A DNA stretch of 64,000 nt. Origin: Terrimonas pollutisoli (lineage in GTDB: Bacteria; Bacteroidota; Bacteroidia; Chitinophagales; Chitinophagaceae). A program made the position numbers and the translations under genes. The DNA is taken from the NCBI RefSeq assembly GCF_029360765.1, contig NZ_JARKNA010000001.1:186001-250000 (forward strand), written 5' to 3'. Each line of letters begins with the position of its first letter. Within the stretch, counting starts at the first letter, position 1. The notes below the pieces were generated by a model. It was given only the letters and a program-made list of their open reading frames with translations. It was not told the origin of the DNA and made no database searches. Of the stretch, positions 33,791 through 43,800 are shown piece by piece.

Positions 33791-33892
33791 GGTCAATCTT
33801 TCACATTTCATTCCGCCAGAAATCCTTTTTCTTTGCATGACTTGAAAAATGACAAGTGTGTTTTATCTCAAACCAGCTAAGTTGTTATTTCC

Positions 33893-34990
33893 TTGGGAAG
33901 AATTGATTGGTACATATTAAAAAATTTCCTGGTAACATTCGTGTTCTGTATGCTGCTCTTTATGGTGGTAGCGGTAGCCGTTGATACCAGTGAAAAAGCC
34001 GATGATTTTGTAAAGACCGGTTTGAGTACTTACCAAATTATCGTACAGTATTATTTTGGATTTGTTCCTTTTATCTGGGGTCTGCTGTTCCCACTGTTCG
34101 TTTTTATTTCTGTCATTTTTTTTACCAGTCGCATGGCATCCCGCTCGGAAATCATTGCCATACTGGCCAGTGGTACCAGCTATAACAGGATGTTGCGGCC
34201 ATATATCGTAGGTGGCGTTTTTCTTGGGCTTGTATTATGGCTTGGTAACCGCTATTTAATTCCAAAAGCAAACGAAATTCAGGGTAAATTTAAAACACAA
34301 TATTTCGATAAAAACGACCCCACCAAGAACCAACAGTTTAGTAATTGTCGCAATTGTTTTTATCGCCGCATTGACGCTATCACCTACATTGGAATAAAAA
34401 ATTTTGACACTGTTTCAAAATCAGGGTCGCCCTTTTTTCTCGATAGGGTGAGAAATAATAGAGTGGTGTATAACTTAAGAGCTGTTTCAATACAGTGGGA
34501 TGTAGCGAAAAAGAAATGGATCTTACAAAATGTAATAGAAAGACGGGTAGATAGCATGCGTGAAACCACCAAGCAGTATCCAACCCTGGAACTAAACATC
34601 AGCCTGAAGCCGGAAGAACTGCGAAAGGACGAGTACCTGAAGGACAGGCTTACTACCCCTCAGTTAGCCGCATTTATTCGACAAGAAAAAGCAAGAGGTA
34701 CGGAAGGCCTGAGTGCTTTGGAAGTGGAACAATACCGTCGCACCGCCACTCCTTTCGCCGTTTTACTGCTAACAATAATTGGCGTTGTGCTGGCCAGTCG
34801 AAAAACACGTGGCGGTAGCGGTAAGCATCTGGCCATAGGTATTATCACTGCAGCACTTTTTATTATGTCTGATCGCTTTTCTACCGTGTTTGCTACAAAA
34901 AGTAATTTTCCGCCGTTGCTGGCAGCCTGGGTGCCTAATATCATTTTTTCTATCGTTGCATTATGGATGTATAAGAAAGCTCCTAAATAA
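33893..34990 (+). CDS. LptF/LptG family permease
   Basis: The 365-residue protein is a YjgP/YjgQ-type permease of the LPS export complex LptB2FG. It has an N-terminal IDWYILKNFLVTFVFCMLLF with three TM helices, a periplasmic beta-jellyroll-like domain (about 125-265) and three C-terminal TM helices (TPFAVLLLTIIGVVLASRKT onward). Translation must begin at TTG (33893), because an in-frame stop lies 15 bases upstream and no ATG is suitably placed. Confidence 0.88.
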   Translation: MGRIDWYILKNFLVTFVFCMLLFMVVAVAVDTSEKADDFVKTGLSTYQIIVQYYFGFVPFIWGLLFPLFVFISVIFFTSRMASRSEIIAILASGTSYNRMLRPYIVGGVFLGLVLWLGNRYLIPKANEIQGKFKTQYFDKNDPTKNQQFSNCRNCFYRRIDAITYIGIKNFDTVSKSGSPFFLDRVRNNRVVYNLRAVSIQWDVAKKKWILQNVIERRVDSMRETTKQYPTLELNISLKPEELRKDEYLKDRLTTPQLAAFIRQEKARGTEGLSALEVEQYRRTATPFAVLLLTIIGVVLASRKTRGGSGKHLAIGIITAALFIMSDRFSTVFATKSNFPPLLAAWVPNIIFSIVALWMYKKAPK

Positions 34991-35091
34991 GCTAACAGTT
35001 AATAGTTGAATTGTATAGCCGGGAAATCCACTACCAGCCTACAATACCCAGCCAACTGTCTCATTATTACCGAACAATATTGACTAATTTT

Positions 35092-35123
35092 TTGTTCTGG
35101 CAATGGGCATTAACTACCTTTAG
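35092..35123 (+). promoter_or_regulatory. gltA promoter (TTG-N20-TACCTTTAG)
   Basis: -33 TTG at 35092-35094 and -7 TACCTTTAG at 35115-35123, leaving a leader of about 35 bases. Confidence 0.5.
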
Positions 35124-35161
35124 CCCTCTCATACATATTTCGAATTTTTAAAAGTGTTTTC

Positions 35162-36487
35162 ATGGGAATATTAAAAGAAAGGTTTAAGGCAAAAGCTGAT
35201 CAATTAGGTGCCGAGATCAAAGACTTGCTGAAGGAACATGGAAATAAGGTGATTGGTGAGGTACAGCTTTCACAAATATACCAGGGCATGCGTGGCATGA
35301 CTGGTTTGGTATCTGAAACTTCTTTACTGGATGCACAGGAAGGTATCCGCTTCAGGGGATACACCATTCCTGAGCTTAGAGAAAAGCTACCAAGGGTGCC
35401 TGGCGGTTCGGAACCCTTGCCGGAAGGTTTATTTTATTTGATGCTGATCGGTGAACTGCCTACCGAGGAAGATGTACAACATGTAACGTCGGTGCTTCAG
35501 CGTCGCAGCCACGTACCCAATCACGTTTTTGATACAATTGAAGCATTGCCCGTATCTGCTCATCCTATGACGCAGTTTGTAGTAGGCGTGATGGCTTTGC
35601 AGACAGAAAGCCAGTTTTCAAAAAAATATGCGGCGGGTTTGAATAAGAAAGATTATTGGGAGGCGATTTTTGATGACTCCATGGATCTTATTGCCCGTTT
35701 GCCACGTGTAGCAGCATATATCTATCGTCGTAAATATAAAAACGGAGATCATATTCAGCCGAATGGCTTGTTGGATTGGGCTGGTAATTTTGCGCATATG
35801 CTGGGTTACGAGGATAAAACCTTTATGGCCCTGATGCGGCTGTATATGACGATTCATGCCGATCATGAAGGTGGTAATGTATCTGCTCATGCTACTCACC
35901 TGGTAGGTTCGGCACTCAGCGATCCCTACTTAAGCTTTGCCGCCGGCATGAACGGACTTGCGGGTCCCTTACATGGCCTGGCCAACCAGGAAGTGATCAA
36001 GTGGATATTTGAGATGCAGGAAGAGTTAAAAACTGAGGAGCCCACCAAAGAACAAATCGCTGAATATGTAAAGAAAACATTGAGTGAAGGAAAGGTAGTG
36101 CCTGGTTATGGACATGCGGTATTGCGCAAAACAGATCCACGATTTACCGCCCAAATGGAGTTTGGCAAAAAACATATGCCGGATGATAAGCTTGTTAATA
36201 CAGTTTGGAATATTTATGAAGTAGTACCACCCATTCTTCAGTCGCTGGGAAAAATAAAAAATCCCTGGCCCAATGTTGACGCACATAGCGGCTCGTTGCT
36301 CGTACATTTTGGTATGAAGGAATATGAATATTACACGGTGTTATTTGGTGTCAGCCGGGCATTAGGTGTGCTAGCCAGTCTTTGCTGGGACAGGGCATTG
36401 GGATTTGCATTGGAAAGACCAAAGTCCGTTACTACTGATCTTGTTAAAAAATGGCTGAAAGGACAAGACAATATTTGGGGAGAATAA
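35162..36487 (+). CDS. Citrate synthase, eukaryotic type
   Basis: The enzyme condenses oxaloacetate and acetyl-CoA. The 441-residue protein aligns by eye with mitochondrial-type citrate synthases rather than the GltA type. It contains GMRGMTGLVSETSLLDAQEG, IRFRGYTIPE and the catalytic triad motifs GPLHGLANQEV, PGYGHAVLR and NVDAHSG. The C-terminus ends PKSVTTDLVKKWLKG. This type is known in Bacteroidetes. It is monocistronic with its own promoter and terminator. Confidence 0.94.
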   Translation: MGILKERFKAKADQLGAEIKDLLKEHGNKVIGEVQLSQIYQGMRGMTGLVSETSLLDAQEGIRFRGYTIPELREKLPRVPGGSEPLPEGLFYLMLIGELPTEEDVQHVTSVLQRRSHVPNHVFDTIEALPVSAHPMTQFVVGVMALQTESQFSKKYAAGLNKKDYWEAIFDDSMDLIARLPRVAAYIYRRKYKNGDHIQPNGLLDWAGNFAHMLGYEDKTFMALMRLYMTIHADHEGGNVSAHATHLVGSALSDPYLSFAAGMNGLAGPLHGLANQEVIKWIFEMQEELKTEEPTKEQIAEYVKKTLSEGKVVPGYGHAVLRKTDPRFTAQMEFGKKHMPDDKLVNTVWNIYEVVPPILQSLGKIKNPWPNVDAHSGSLLVHFGMKEYEYYTVLFGVSRALGVLASLCWDRALGFALERPKSVTTDLVKKWLKGQDNIWGE

Positions 36488-36514
36488 GCCCCATTTTTTC
36501 GATAAATTATCCGC

Positions 36515-36547
36515 GGCCCTTGTAAAACTACAGGGGCCTTATTTTTT
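36515..36547 (+). terminator. Terminator after citrate synthase
   Basis: GGCCCTTGTA/TACAGGGGCC stem (one wobble or mismatch) followed by TTATTTTTT. Confidence 0.8.
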
Positions 36548-36669
36548 GCCCCAAGACAATTGACAGCGGTAATAGAGGGTTGCCGCAAAATCTAAAAGCT
36601 CTTATTCTGGTACGGTTTTTTATGTTTTTATGAATCAACATGGATTCCTTAACTCTTAAATTTATAACC

Positions 36670-36918
36670 ATGGACACAAAAACAAAAGTTCTATTGGGTA
36701 TCCTGGGTGCAGCAGCAGCAGGTGTAGTTATCGGTATGTTAGTGGCCCCGGAAAAAGGAGAAGAAACCCGTAAACGCCTACGCAAAACCGCAGGCGATTG
36801 GGCTGACAGCTTAAGTCATCTTTGGGAAAGAGGAAAACATGCAGCAGAAGACAGCGCTAAGTATGCCAAATCCGCTGCAGAAGAAAAAGTAAACAAAATG
36901 AAAGAAAGCTTTAGCTGA
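36670..36918 (+). CDS. YtxH-like small membrane protein
   Basis: The 82-residue protein has one glycine/alanine-rich TM (VLLGILGAAAAGVVIGMLVA) followed directly by the YtxH hallmark PEKGEETRKRLRKTA and a charged helical tail. YtxH proteins are general-stress associated. The ATG at 36670 is preferred over one ten codons upstream. It is the first of three membrane-associated genes; an internal hairpin follows it. Confidence 0.8.
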   Translation: MDTKTKVLLGILGAAAAGVVIGMLVAPEKGEETRKRLRKTAGDWADSLSHLWERGKHAAEDSAKYAKSAAEEKVNKMKESFS

Positions 36919-36931
36919 ATTGCCTAAATTA

Positions 36932-36973
36932 CTGAAGCAGGGTTTATGATCCTGCTTCAGTCTTTTCTTTTCA
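36932..36973 (+). terminator. Hairpin between YtxH and holin-like genes
   Basis: Perfect 10-bp CTGAAGCAGG/CCTGCTTCAG stem with a T-rich tail; terminator or attenuator inside the cluster. Confidence 0.7.
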
Positions 36974-36987
36974 ATTCCTGCACGCAA

Positions 36988-37329
36988 ATGGAAGATCTCA
37001 AAGAAAAAACGGCTGATCTTGCCGATCACATAGAAGGCCTTGCTGATACTTTTTATCGTTTGACGGTTGTAAAGGTTACGCAGCGAACCTCGGATATTGT
37101 ATCAGGTGCTGTAGTGATGATCGTAATGTGTGCATTGGGTCTGTTCGTTCTTCTGTTTGCCGGTTGTGCCCTTGCCTGGTGGCTGGGCAATCTTGTGCAT
37201 AGCAGGGTGGGAGGGTTTTTATTGGCTGCCGCTTTCTTCTTACTGGTCATGCTGGTGGTAGCTTTGATTCGCAAGAAAACCATATTCCCCATGATCAGGA
37301 ACATGATTATCCGCAAGATGTATGACTAA
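36988..37329 (+). CDS. Phage-holin-3-like (PF07332/YqjE type) membrane protein
   Basis: The 113-residue protein has an N-terminal amphipathic part (LADHIEGLADTFYRLTVVKV), two TM helices (DIVSGAVVMIVMCALGLFVL and GGFLLAAAFFLLVMLVVALI) and a basic end. This is the layout of YqjE/holin-3_6 family proteins, which are chromosomal and not necessarily lytic. The ATG at 36988 is chosen because the upstream frame runs through the terminator hairpin. The next gene overlaps by eight bases. Confidence 0.65.
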   Translation: MEDLKEKTADLADHIEGLADTFYRLTVVKVTQRTSDIVSGAVVMIVMCALGLFVLLFAGCALAWWLGNLVHSRVGGFLLAAAFFLLVMLVVALIRKKTIFPMIRNMIIRKMYD

Positions 37330-37756
37330 GCCTATTCGCACATATGAGGACCTGATGGAGGAAAAGGAAAGACTCAACCAACTCCTGGCTGCGCAAAAAG
37401 AATTGGTGCGACAGGATTTTATTGAAATCAAAGAAGAACTAGCTCCTGTGAGATCGGCGATATCCATGGTAGGTAAATTCGCTACAAAGGATAACCGGAA
37501 CTTTCTATTGACAACAGCGGCTGATACCGTCATTGAGCTTGTTGTCCGGAGAATGGTGCTTGCAAAGGCAGGCTGGTTTACCAAACTGGTCGTTCCCTTC
37601 TTCATGAAAAACTTCTCATCCCACGTTATTGCTGACAATAAGGACAAAATCCTCGACAAACTTTCAAAGTGGTTTGGGAAGAAAAACGCCAATGGAAAAA
37701 GTGACGTTGAATTTGAAAAGGTGAAAGAACCTCTTGACACCGAGGAAGAAGATTAA
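37322..37756 (+). CDS. Cytosolic or membrane-peripheral protein of the YtxH cluster, unknown
   Basis: The 144-residue protein has an N-terminal coiled coil (YEDLMEEKERLNQLLAAQKE), a weakly hydrophobic middle (LLTTAADTVIELVVRRMVLA, WFTKLVVPFFMKNF) and an acidic C-terminus (EPLDTEEED). It is translationally coupled to the holin-like gene. I recall similar YtxH/holin-like/third-gene triads in Bacteroidota, but no function is known. Confidence 0.7.
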   Translation: MTKPIRTYEDLMEEKERLNQLLAAQKELVRQDFIEIKEELAPVRSAISMVGKFATKDNRNFLLTTAADTVIELVVRRMVLAKAGWFTKLVVPFFMKNFSSHVIADNKDKILDKLSKWFGKKNANGKSDVEFEKVKEPLDTEEED

Positions 37757-37785
37757 TTCCCTTTACACAAATTGTTCAAATCCCT

Positions 37786-37793
37786 TATTTTTG
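37786..37793 (+). promoter_or_regulatory. -7 element (TATTTTTG) before the tRNA remnants
   Basis: TAnnTTTG match 36 bases before the first tRNA-like sequence; likely the original tRNA-operon promoter. Confidence 0.4.
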
Positions 37794-37828
37794 CTGCCCG
37801 GTTAGGAAAAATCGCAGTTCTTTTTTCC

Positions 37829-37880
37829 GGGGGTTTAGCTCAGGTAGCCAGAGTGTCCCGATGACAATCGGGAAGGTCAC
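37829..37880 (+). pseudogene. tRNA 5' remnant with palindromic anticodon arm
   Basis: GGGGGTTTAGCTCAGGTAGC gives a tRNA acceptor 5' strand and D arm. The anticodon arm is TCCCGA-TGACAA-TCGGGA, a 6-bp stem with a 6-base loop unlike a normal 5/7 arm. The sequence reads into the variable region (AGGTCAC) and then diverges, with no T arm or 3' acceptor strand. Not a functional tRNA. Confidence 0.7.
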
Positions 37881-37915
37881 TGAATTAAACAAGTACTGAA
37901 GCTCTTATATATTTT

Positions 37916-37958
37916 GGGGGTTTAGCTCAGCTGGCTAGAGCGTTTGCATGGCATGCAA
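37916..37958 (+). pseudogene. tRNA-Ala(GGC) 5' half, split gene
   Basis: GGGGGTT acceptor strand, GCTC/GAGC D stem and anticodon arm TTTGC-ATGGCAT-GCAA(G). The gene stops after GCATGGCATGCAA, and unrelated sequence follows. Joined to 54296-54326 it makes a complete tRNA with all stems paired and the G3:U70 alanine identity pair. Confidence 0.85.
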
Positions 37959-38095
37959 GTTTAAGCATCAGTTAGTTGATTGACCGCCATATAGTTAAGG
38001 ACTATAAAAAAGTTGAAAAGTATTTTTTAAAAACCTCTTTAAAACTAAACTTTGGTAGTCTTTAATAGTATTAGCATTTAGTTTTTTAAAATAAT

Positions 38096-38169
38096 GGGGG
38101 ATTAGCTCAGTTGGCTAGAGCGCTAGCGTGGCACGCTAGAGGTCGTCGGTTCGACCCCGATATCCTCCA
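38096..38169 (+). tRNA. tRNA-Ala(GGC)
   Basis: This 74-nt gene folds fully. The acceptor GGGGGAT/ATCCTCC has G3:U70, the alanine identity pair. The D stem is GCTC/GAGC, the anticodon stem CTAGC/GCTAG with loop GTGGCAC (anticodon GGC), and the T arm GTCGG-TTCGACC-CCGAT. The discriminator is A73, and CCA is not encoded. It is the only intact tRNA in the window. Its 3' part is repeated at 54636 and 60475. Confidence 0.93.
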
Positions 38170-38176
38170 CTCACGA

Positions 38177-38210
38177 AAAGGACAGCCAAAATATTGACCG
38201 TCCTTTCTTA
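38177..38210 (+). terminator. Terminator after tRNA-Ala
   Basis: AAAGGAC/GTCCTTT stem followed by a T-rich tail. Confidence 0.65.
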
Positions 38211-38436
38211 TTTTAATGGGTACCATTCTACACCAACTATAATATATTCAGGTATCTTGTACTGACCACAAATACACTTGCGAGACTTGCAAACATTTTG
38301 GTCTAATCCGGGGCAGGCCAAATTATTTCAAAATCACCTTTAGTACCAAATCCTAATTTGGAAAAGTTCCAATTTGATCGTCATTTTCACCCGCATAATG
38401 GGTTCAATTTTTATCTCATTATGAAAACCCTGATCA

Positions 38437-38610
38437 TGGCTATAGAAAAAACTGAACATGGGATGCTAAAATTGTCTTTGTGCTGGAAAAAGCCGGTAAA
38501 CCCTTTCGGTCTGCTGAAATAATTGAGGTGTTGGAAAAGAAAGAAGGGGTAAGAGTCCTTTATTCAATTGTAACAACCATTTTTTTAATAGAAGTATCAG
38601 AATATACGAT
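38437..38610 (+). pseudogene. Frameshifted small-gene remnant
   Basis: ATGGCTATAGAAAAAACTG starts MAIEKTE, and a second frame then reads TWDAKIVFVLEKAGKPFRSA and EIIEVLEKKEG. It resembles a short conserved Bacteroidota protein with a KIxFVL...GKP...EI pattern. The frame change near 38455 and the loss of the C-terminus suggest decay. The rest of 38210-38672 shows no gene. Confidence 0.3.
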
Positions 38611-38672
38611 TATTTTAATCCCGGCCCTAAGATTACTTTATCACTTGCTCCTGTAACGATCCTATCGCTGCT

Positions 38673-39305
38673 TTGCGTAATTTTACCGGCATCAAGAACT
38701 GCTTTTTGTCCAAAGTGCCATTACATACAGAGAGAGAATTATTGCTGCTTATTAGTCGGGACGATCAAGCTGCTTTCACAATTTTATTGCGTGGTTACTG
38801 GAACAAAGTGTACACACAAGCAATCTCTTATCTTAAATCATCCGAGCTTGCACAGGAAATTACCCAGGATGTTTTTTTGAAGATATGGTTCTCCCGTGAA
38901 AGGTTAAGTGAAGTACAAAGTTTCTCCGATTATCTCTTTATCATTTCACGAAACGAAATTATTTCAGCTCTTCGAAAAAAGAACACACAGATCGTTGAGC
39001 TACCCGGGCAATTGGAAGAAGTGTTATTACAGCCGGATAAGCAACTTCATTATAAAGAATCATACACTAAAATGTTGGGGCTTATTGACCAACTGCCGCC
39101 AACCAGGAAAAAAGTTTTTATGCTAAGCCGGCTGGAAGGAAAATCTTATGAAGAAATTGGTACAGAGCTCGGCATTTCACGAAACGGGGTAAAAGACCAC
39201 ATCGTAAAGGCTCTGAATTTTTTGAGAATGCATTTCAATTCTCATGAACAGCTATTGCTAATGCTGTTTATAGCAACGAATTGTTTTTCTGATAATTTTT
39301 CTTAA
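38673..39305 (+). CDS. ECF RNA polymerase sigma factor (FecI/SigZ-like)
   Basis: The 210-residue frame has sigma-2 (DQAAFTILLRGYWNKVYTQA, AQEITQDVFLKIWFSRERL, FSDYLFIISRNEI) and sigma-4 regions (LPPTRKKVFMLSRLEGKSYE, then EIGTELGISRNGVKDHI). It pairs with the FecR gene 84 bases downstream and with the STN-bearing SusC, forming a trans-envelope switch for the glucan locus. No ATG is suitably placed; TTG at 38673 or at 38706 may start translation. Confidence 0.88.
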   Translation: MRNFTGIKNCFLSKVPLHTERELLLLISRDDQAAFTILLRGYWNKVYTQAISYLKSSELAQEITQDVFLKIWFSRERLSEVQSFSDYLFIISRNEIISALRKKNTQIVELPGQLEEVLLQPDKQLHYKESYTKMLGLIDQLPPTRKKVFMLSRLEGKSYEEIGTELGISRNGVKDHIVKALNFLRMHFNSHEQLLLMLFIATNCFSDNFS

Positions 39306-39389
39306 AAAATGTTACGTTGCAGCTACCCATTTTTTTTAAACACACGTCTTTATTAGAAGTGCGGACCTGTGTGAATTAAAATACTCAGT

Positions 39390-40589
39390 ATGAATGAAAT
39401 TTATTTCAGACAGTTATTAGATGATTATGTTACGGGAAAGCTTTCCGAACAGGATCAAAGGAAGTTCTTTGAATTTTTAGAACAGGACGGTTATCGCAAT
39501 GTCCTGGAAGAAGTGCTTCGTAAAGAGTGGGATGACGAAAACTATATGGAACAAACCAATACACAAATTGGTGAACGTATTGAACAATATGTATTGAGAA
39601 GGATTGCAAACAATGAAAAAGCGCCGGTTCGCCCTATTTCTTTTTTTAGAAGATACCGGATGATCGCTGCCGCTGTTATCATCATAATAGCCGGTGCAGG
39701 ATTATACCTTTTGCTTACTAATAGAACGAACGATAGAAGGGATATTGCCAAAACTATACAGAACGACGTTCCGCCGGGCAGCAACAAAGCTGTTCTTACA
39801 TTGGCAGATGGTTCAACAATAATATTGGATAGTGCGGCTGACGGTCAACTGGCACAGCAAGGCAATGCAAAGATTTCAAAGACAAATGAAGGTCAACTGG
39901 CCTACAACTTAATAAATGAAAAACCAACCACGGAAGTTCTTTACAATACACTGGCTACACCCCGTGGCGGACAGTACCGGCTGGTGTTGCCCGATGAAAG
40001 CAAAGTATGGCTGAATGCAGCATCCTCTATTCGTTATCCTACCGTATTTACCGGCAAGGAAAGAGTGGTTGAAATTACAGGAGAGGCTTATTTCGAAGTT
40101 GAAAAAAATGAGAAGTTGCCCTTTATCGTAAAAATAATTTCCCCTTCCGGTGACAATGGCGAAGTAAGGGTATTGGGCACTCACTTTAACATTAATGCAT
40201 ATGATGATGAATCGTTAGTAAGGACAACGTTGCTTGAAGGATCTGTTCTGATTAAAAAGGATGCCGCAATGGCTTTATTGAAACCGGGCGAACAGGCGCA
40301 GTTAAACAACGGAAGTTCCGTAAAAGTGGTAAAGAATGTGGATTTAGAAGAAGTTGTTGCCTGGAAAAACCGTGAATTTAATTTTAACGGAGCAGACATT
40401 TATGCTGTGATGCGGCAATTATCCCGGTGGTATGATGTAGATGTGATATATCAAAACAAAAAAATTGATGTTCAGTTTTTTTTCGAGATCCCCAGAAGTT
40501 CAAAACTTTCCGATGTATTGAGAATATTGGAGCTTGCCGGTAAGATAAAATTTCAAATTGAAGGGAAAAGAGTCATTGTTCTGCCCTAA
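39390..40589 (+). CDS. FecR-type anti-sigma factor
   Basis: The 399-residue inner-membrane protein has a cytosolic N-terminal sigma-binding part (about 1-85) and one TM (RMIAAAVIIIIAGAGLYLLL). The periplasmic FecR domain follows (TPRGGQYRLVLPDESKVWLN, then ASSIRYP and VEITGEAYFEVEKNEKLPF). The C-terminal secretin-like DUF4974 part contains FNGADIYAVMRQLSRWYDVD. It is expected to hold the upstream sigma factor until SusC signals substrate. Confidence 0.92.
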   Translation: MNEIYFRQLLDDYVTGKLSEQDQRKFFEFLEQDGYRNVLEEVLRKEWDDENYMEQTNTQIGERIEQYVLRRIANNEKAPVRPISFFRRYRMIAAAVIIIIAGAGLYLLLTNRTNDRRDIAKTIQNDVPPGSNKAVLTLADGSTIILDSAADGQLAQQGNAKISKTNEGQLAYNLINEKPTTEVLYNTLATPRGGQYRLVLPDESKVWLNAASSIRYPTVFTGKERVVEITGEAYFEVEKNEKLPFIVKIISPSGDNGEVRVLGTHFNINAYDDESLVRTTLLEGSVLIKKDAAMALLKPGEQAQLNNGSSVKVVKNVDLEEVVAWKNREFNFNGADIYAVMRQLSRWYDVDVIYQNKKIDVQFFFEIPRSSKLSDVLRILELAGKIKFQIEGKRVIVLP

Positions 40590-40811
40590 CAATTATGGAA
40601 ATGGAATACTGATTTTATAATAAATCTTAAAAACGAAAACTTGCTTATGAAGAAAATACAATCCTCGACTTAGTTGCCGCTCACAATGCGTGAAGATTGG
40701 CTAAAAAGAAACCGGAAGTAGTGCAAATACCTCCGGCAAATAATCAGGCCGATCCAATTAAAAAAAACTCAGATTCTCTTTATTGTTCAACCTAAAAATC
40801 AAACCAAAATT

Positions 40812-43800
40812 ATGCATTTGATTGCTTGTGGCCATGCCCTGAAACGAAAGGGGTTTGGAAAAATCTTGTTAGTGATGAAATTGACTGCCATTCTTTTGTT
40901 TAGTGCTTGCCTGACTGCTTCAGCTAACGGCTTTGCCCAAAACGTTTCGCTCTCTGAAACGAACGCTTCCCTGCAAACAATATTTAAAAAGATCAAAAAA
41001 CAGACTGGCTACACCTTTGCTTACACAAAGGCTCATTTGCTTAAGGCACGGCCCGTTACAATTTCCATCAGTAATGCTTCAATTGAAGAAGTACTGGATC
41101 TTTGTTTTCAGAGCGGGCCATTGGATTACACAATTATCAATAAAACGATTGTAATTATTGATAAAAAAGACGAGCCTGGAAAGGAACAGCCATCCGTTCC
41201 GCCTCCTCCAATACAGATCCAGGGTAAGATAACCAACGACAAAGGAGAAACCCTGGCCGGCGCTTCTGTTGTGGTTAAAAGAACTGGCACTGGCGTAAGC
41301 GCCAACGACAAAGGTGAATTTAGACTTAATGATTTGATCGAAACTGATGTGCTGATAATTTCCTTTACCGGCTATCAAACACAGGAAATAGCCGTAAAAG
41401 GAAAAACCTTTTTGAATATTCAATTGAAACCAACAGAAAGCAAATTAGATGACCTGGTGGTGATTGGTTATGGACAAGCAAGTAAGCGGGACTTAACCGG
41501 TTCCATCGTTAAAATAAGTGGTAAAGAAGTAGCGGACAAGCCTAATACTAATCCAATATCCAGTTTGCAAAGTAAGGTGTCCGGTTTGTATGTTGTAAAC
41601 AATGGCACACCAGGCTCGTATCCGGATATCAGAATACGTGGTACATTAAGTATCGGGCAGGTTGGCCCTTTATATGTAGTGGATGGAATAGTTACGGGTG
41701 ATATTAATTATTTAAACCCGAATGATATTGAAAGCATCGAAGTTTTAAAAGACCCTTCTTCACTTGCTATTTTTGGTGTAAAAGGAGCAACAGGTGTCAT
41801 TGCTATCACCACCAAAAAGGCCAAAGCCGGACAGACAATTATTAACTTTAGTTCTAATTATGGATCGAAACAACTGGTTGACAAACTTAAATTAGCTGAT
41901 TCGAGCCAGTTCAATACATTATTTGCAGAAGAAAATGCCAATAACGGAACTACTACTCCGGATTACTCTGTCTTAAACTCCAATACCGATTGGATTGACG
42001 CCGTAACCAGAACAGGTATATTTAGTAACACTAACTTGTCTGTTACCGGAAGTACTGAGAAAAACAGGTTCTATCTCGGATTGGGATATACTATAGACGA
42101 AGGAATCATTAAACATCAGCGGCTTGAAAAAATGCAGCTTAGCTTAAGCGATGAATTCAGATTTAATAAAAATATAAAAGTTGGTTTTGTTTTAAATAGT
42201 TTAAGAACAAGTAATCCGTCAAATGTAGGCTATGCATTGGATGCTGCAAGAAAAGTTATGCCACAAGTATCAGCAGATCCAAAAACATTTGAAGTCTCTG
42301 ACCCATATACAAATTTGCCTGTTTCAAAATCAATTTATTCAACTTTGTTTGATGCTATTCAAAATAGCGGAGTTTACAATCCGCTTATTCCAATGGAAAG
42401 TGAATGGAACAAGCTCAGAAGTATAGAATATAGAAATGTGGGATCTGTATATGCTGAAATAAATTTTTTAAAATACTTCAATATACGAACAGCCTATTAT
42501 GCCGATGTAAGTAATGTGAATAGCAGGTCTTATAAGCCATTATATTATGCATACAACCCGGTATCTAACCTCCCTTTTTTATATAGTAACAGCACACAGG
42601 TTAATGAAACCAGTGCAGACTATAAAAAATTCCAGCAGGATTACATTCTTACTTTTAAAAAGGCATTTGGCGACCATAGTGTAACCACTACCACTGCTTT
42701 TACAACGAATTATTTTGGCAATTTCAACAGGTATGGCCAGTCTGTACAAGGTACAAGCCCTTCCGACCCTCCGATTCCTGATAACGAAGATTTATGGTAC
42801 ATCAATAATGGCTTTGGAATTGCTCAACCATCTGCATCATACCAGTCGGAGAATACTACGTTGTCATATCTTGCAAGGTTACTTTATAACTATAAATCGA
42901 AATATTTCCTTACTGCATCCTGGCGGAATGATGCATCCTCCAGGATTCCGCCTAAAAACCGTTACCAGCAATTCTGGGCCCTTGGTGGCGCCTGGGAAAT
43001 GAGCAGGGAAAGTTATATGAAAAATGTAAGGGTGATTGATTATTTGAAATTGAAAGGATCAATTGGGGTATTGGGTAACCAGAGTTCTTACGGACCAGTA
43101 GGGGATTATCCTTTTTATCCTGCCATCAATCAAAACTCGGCGCCAGTTAGTTTCGGAAACAATATTGTAAGGGCCGCACAACTTTCCTATCAGATAAACC
43201 CTGATTTAAAATGGGAAACTATCGATGCATCTGAAGCGGGTATAGAATTAACTGCCTTCAATAACCGTTTGCATTTTGAAGCGAATTATTTTAATAAGGT
43301 TACCAAGGGAATGATGACATATCTCTCATTAGGCATTTTAGGCAGGCAAGACCAAATTGTAAACGGCGGTAAAATAAAAAACTGGGGAGAAGAGTTTTCT
43401 GCCACATGGAACCAGAAAGTAGCCAAAGATCTGGAGATCAACCTGGGCGGCAATATTACATTTATGAACAATAAAGTAGTAGAAGTAGCAACTGGCCTTC
43501 CTGGAGGACAAATTTTAGAATATAGAAGTGGTAACGGAAGAGCTCAGGCAAGAACCTCAGCGGGAAATCCAATTGGCTCATTTTATGGATATGTGGTGGA
43601 AGGTATTTATCAAAGCCAACTTGATATTCTTAAATCACCATCTGCTGCTTCTATTGCCGGTGGTGCTCCTATTAGTCCCGGTGATTTAAAATTCAAAGAT
43701 TTAAATGGAGATGGTCTGATTACTGAAGGCGACAGAACGGTGATCGGTAATCCTTCTCCCGACTTTATTTATGGCGCTACTGTTTCCGCAACCTACAAAA

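Noticed and set aside
33293..33880. 195-codon plus-strand open frame
   Set aside because: It lies antisense to cvfB and then runs through the MITE-like element; cysteine- and leucine-rich translation without family resemblance.
36988..37329. Prophage holin
   Set aside because: No other phage genes nearby; it sits with YtxH in a chromosomal membrane-stress type cluster.
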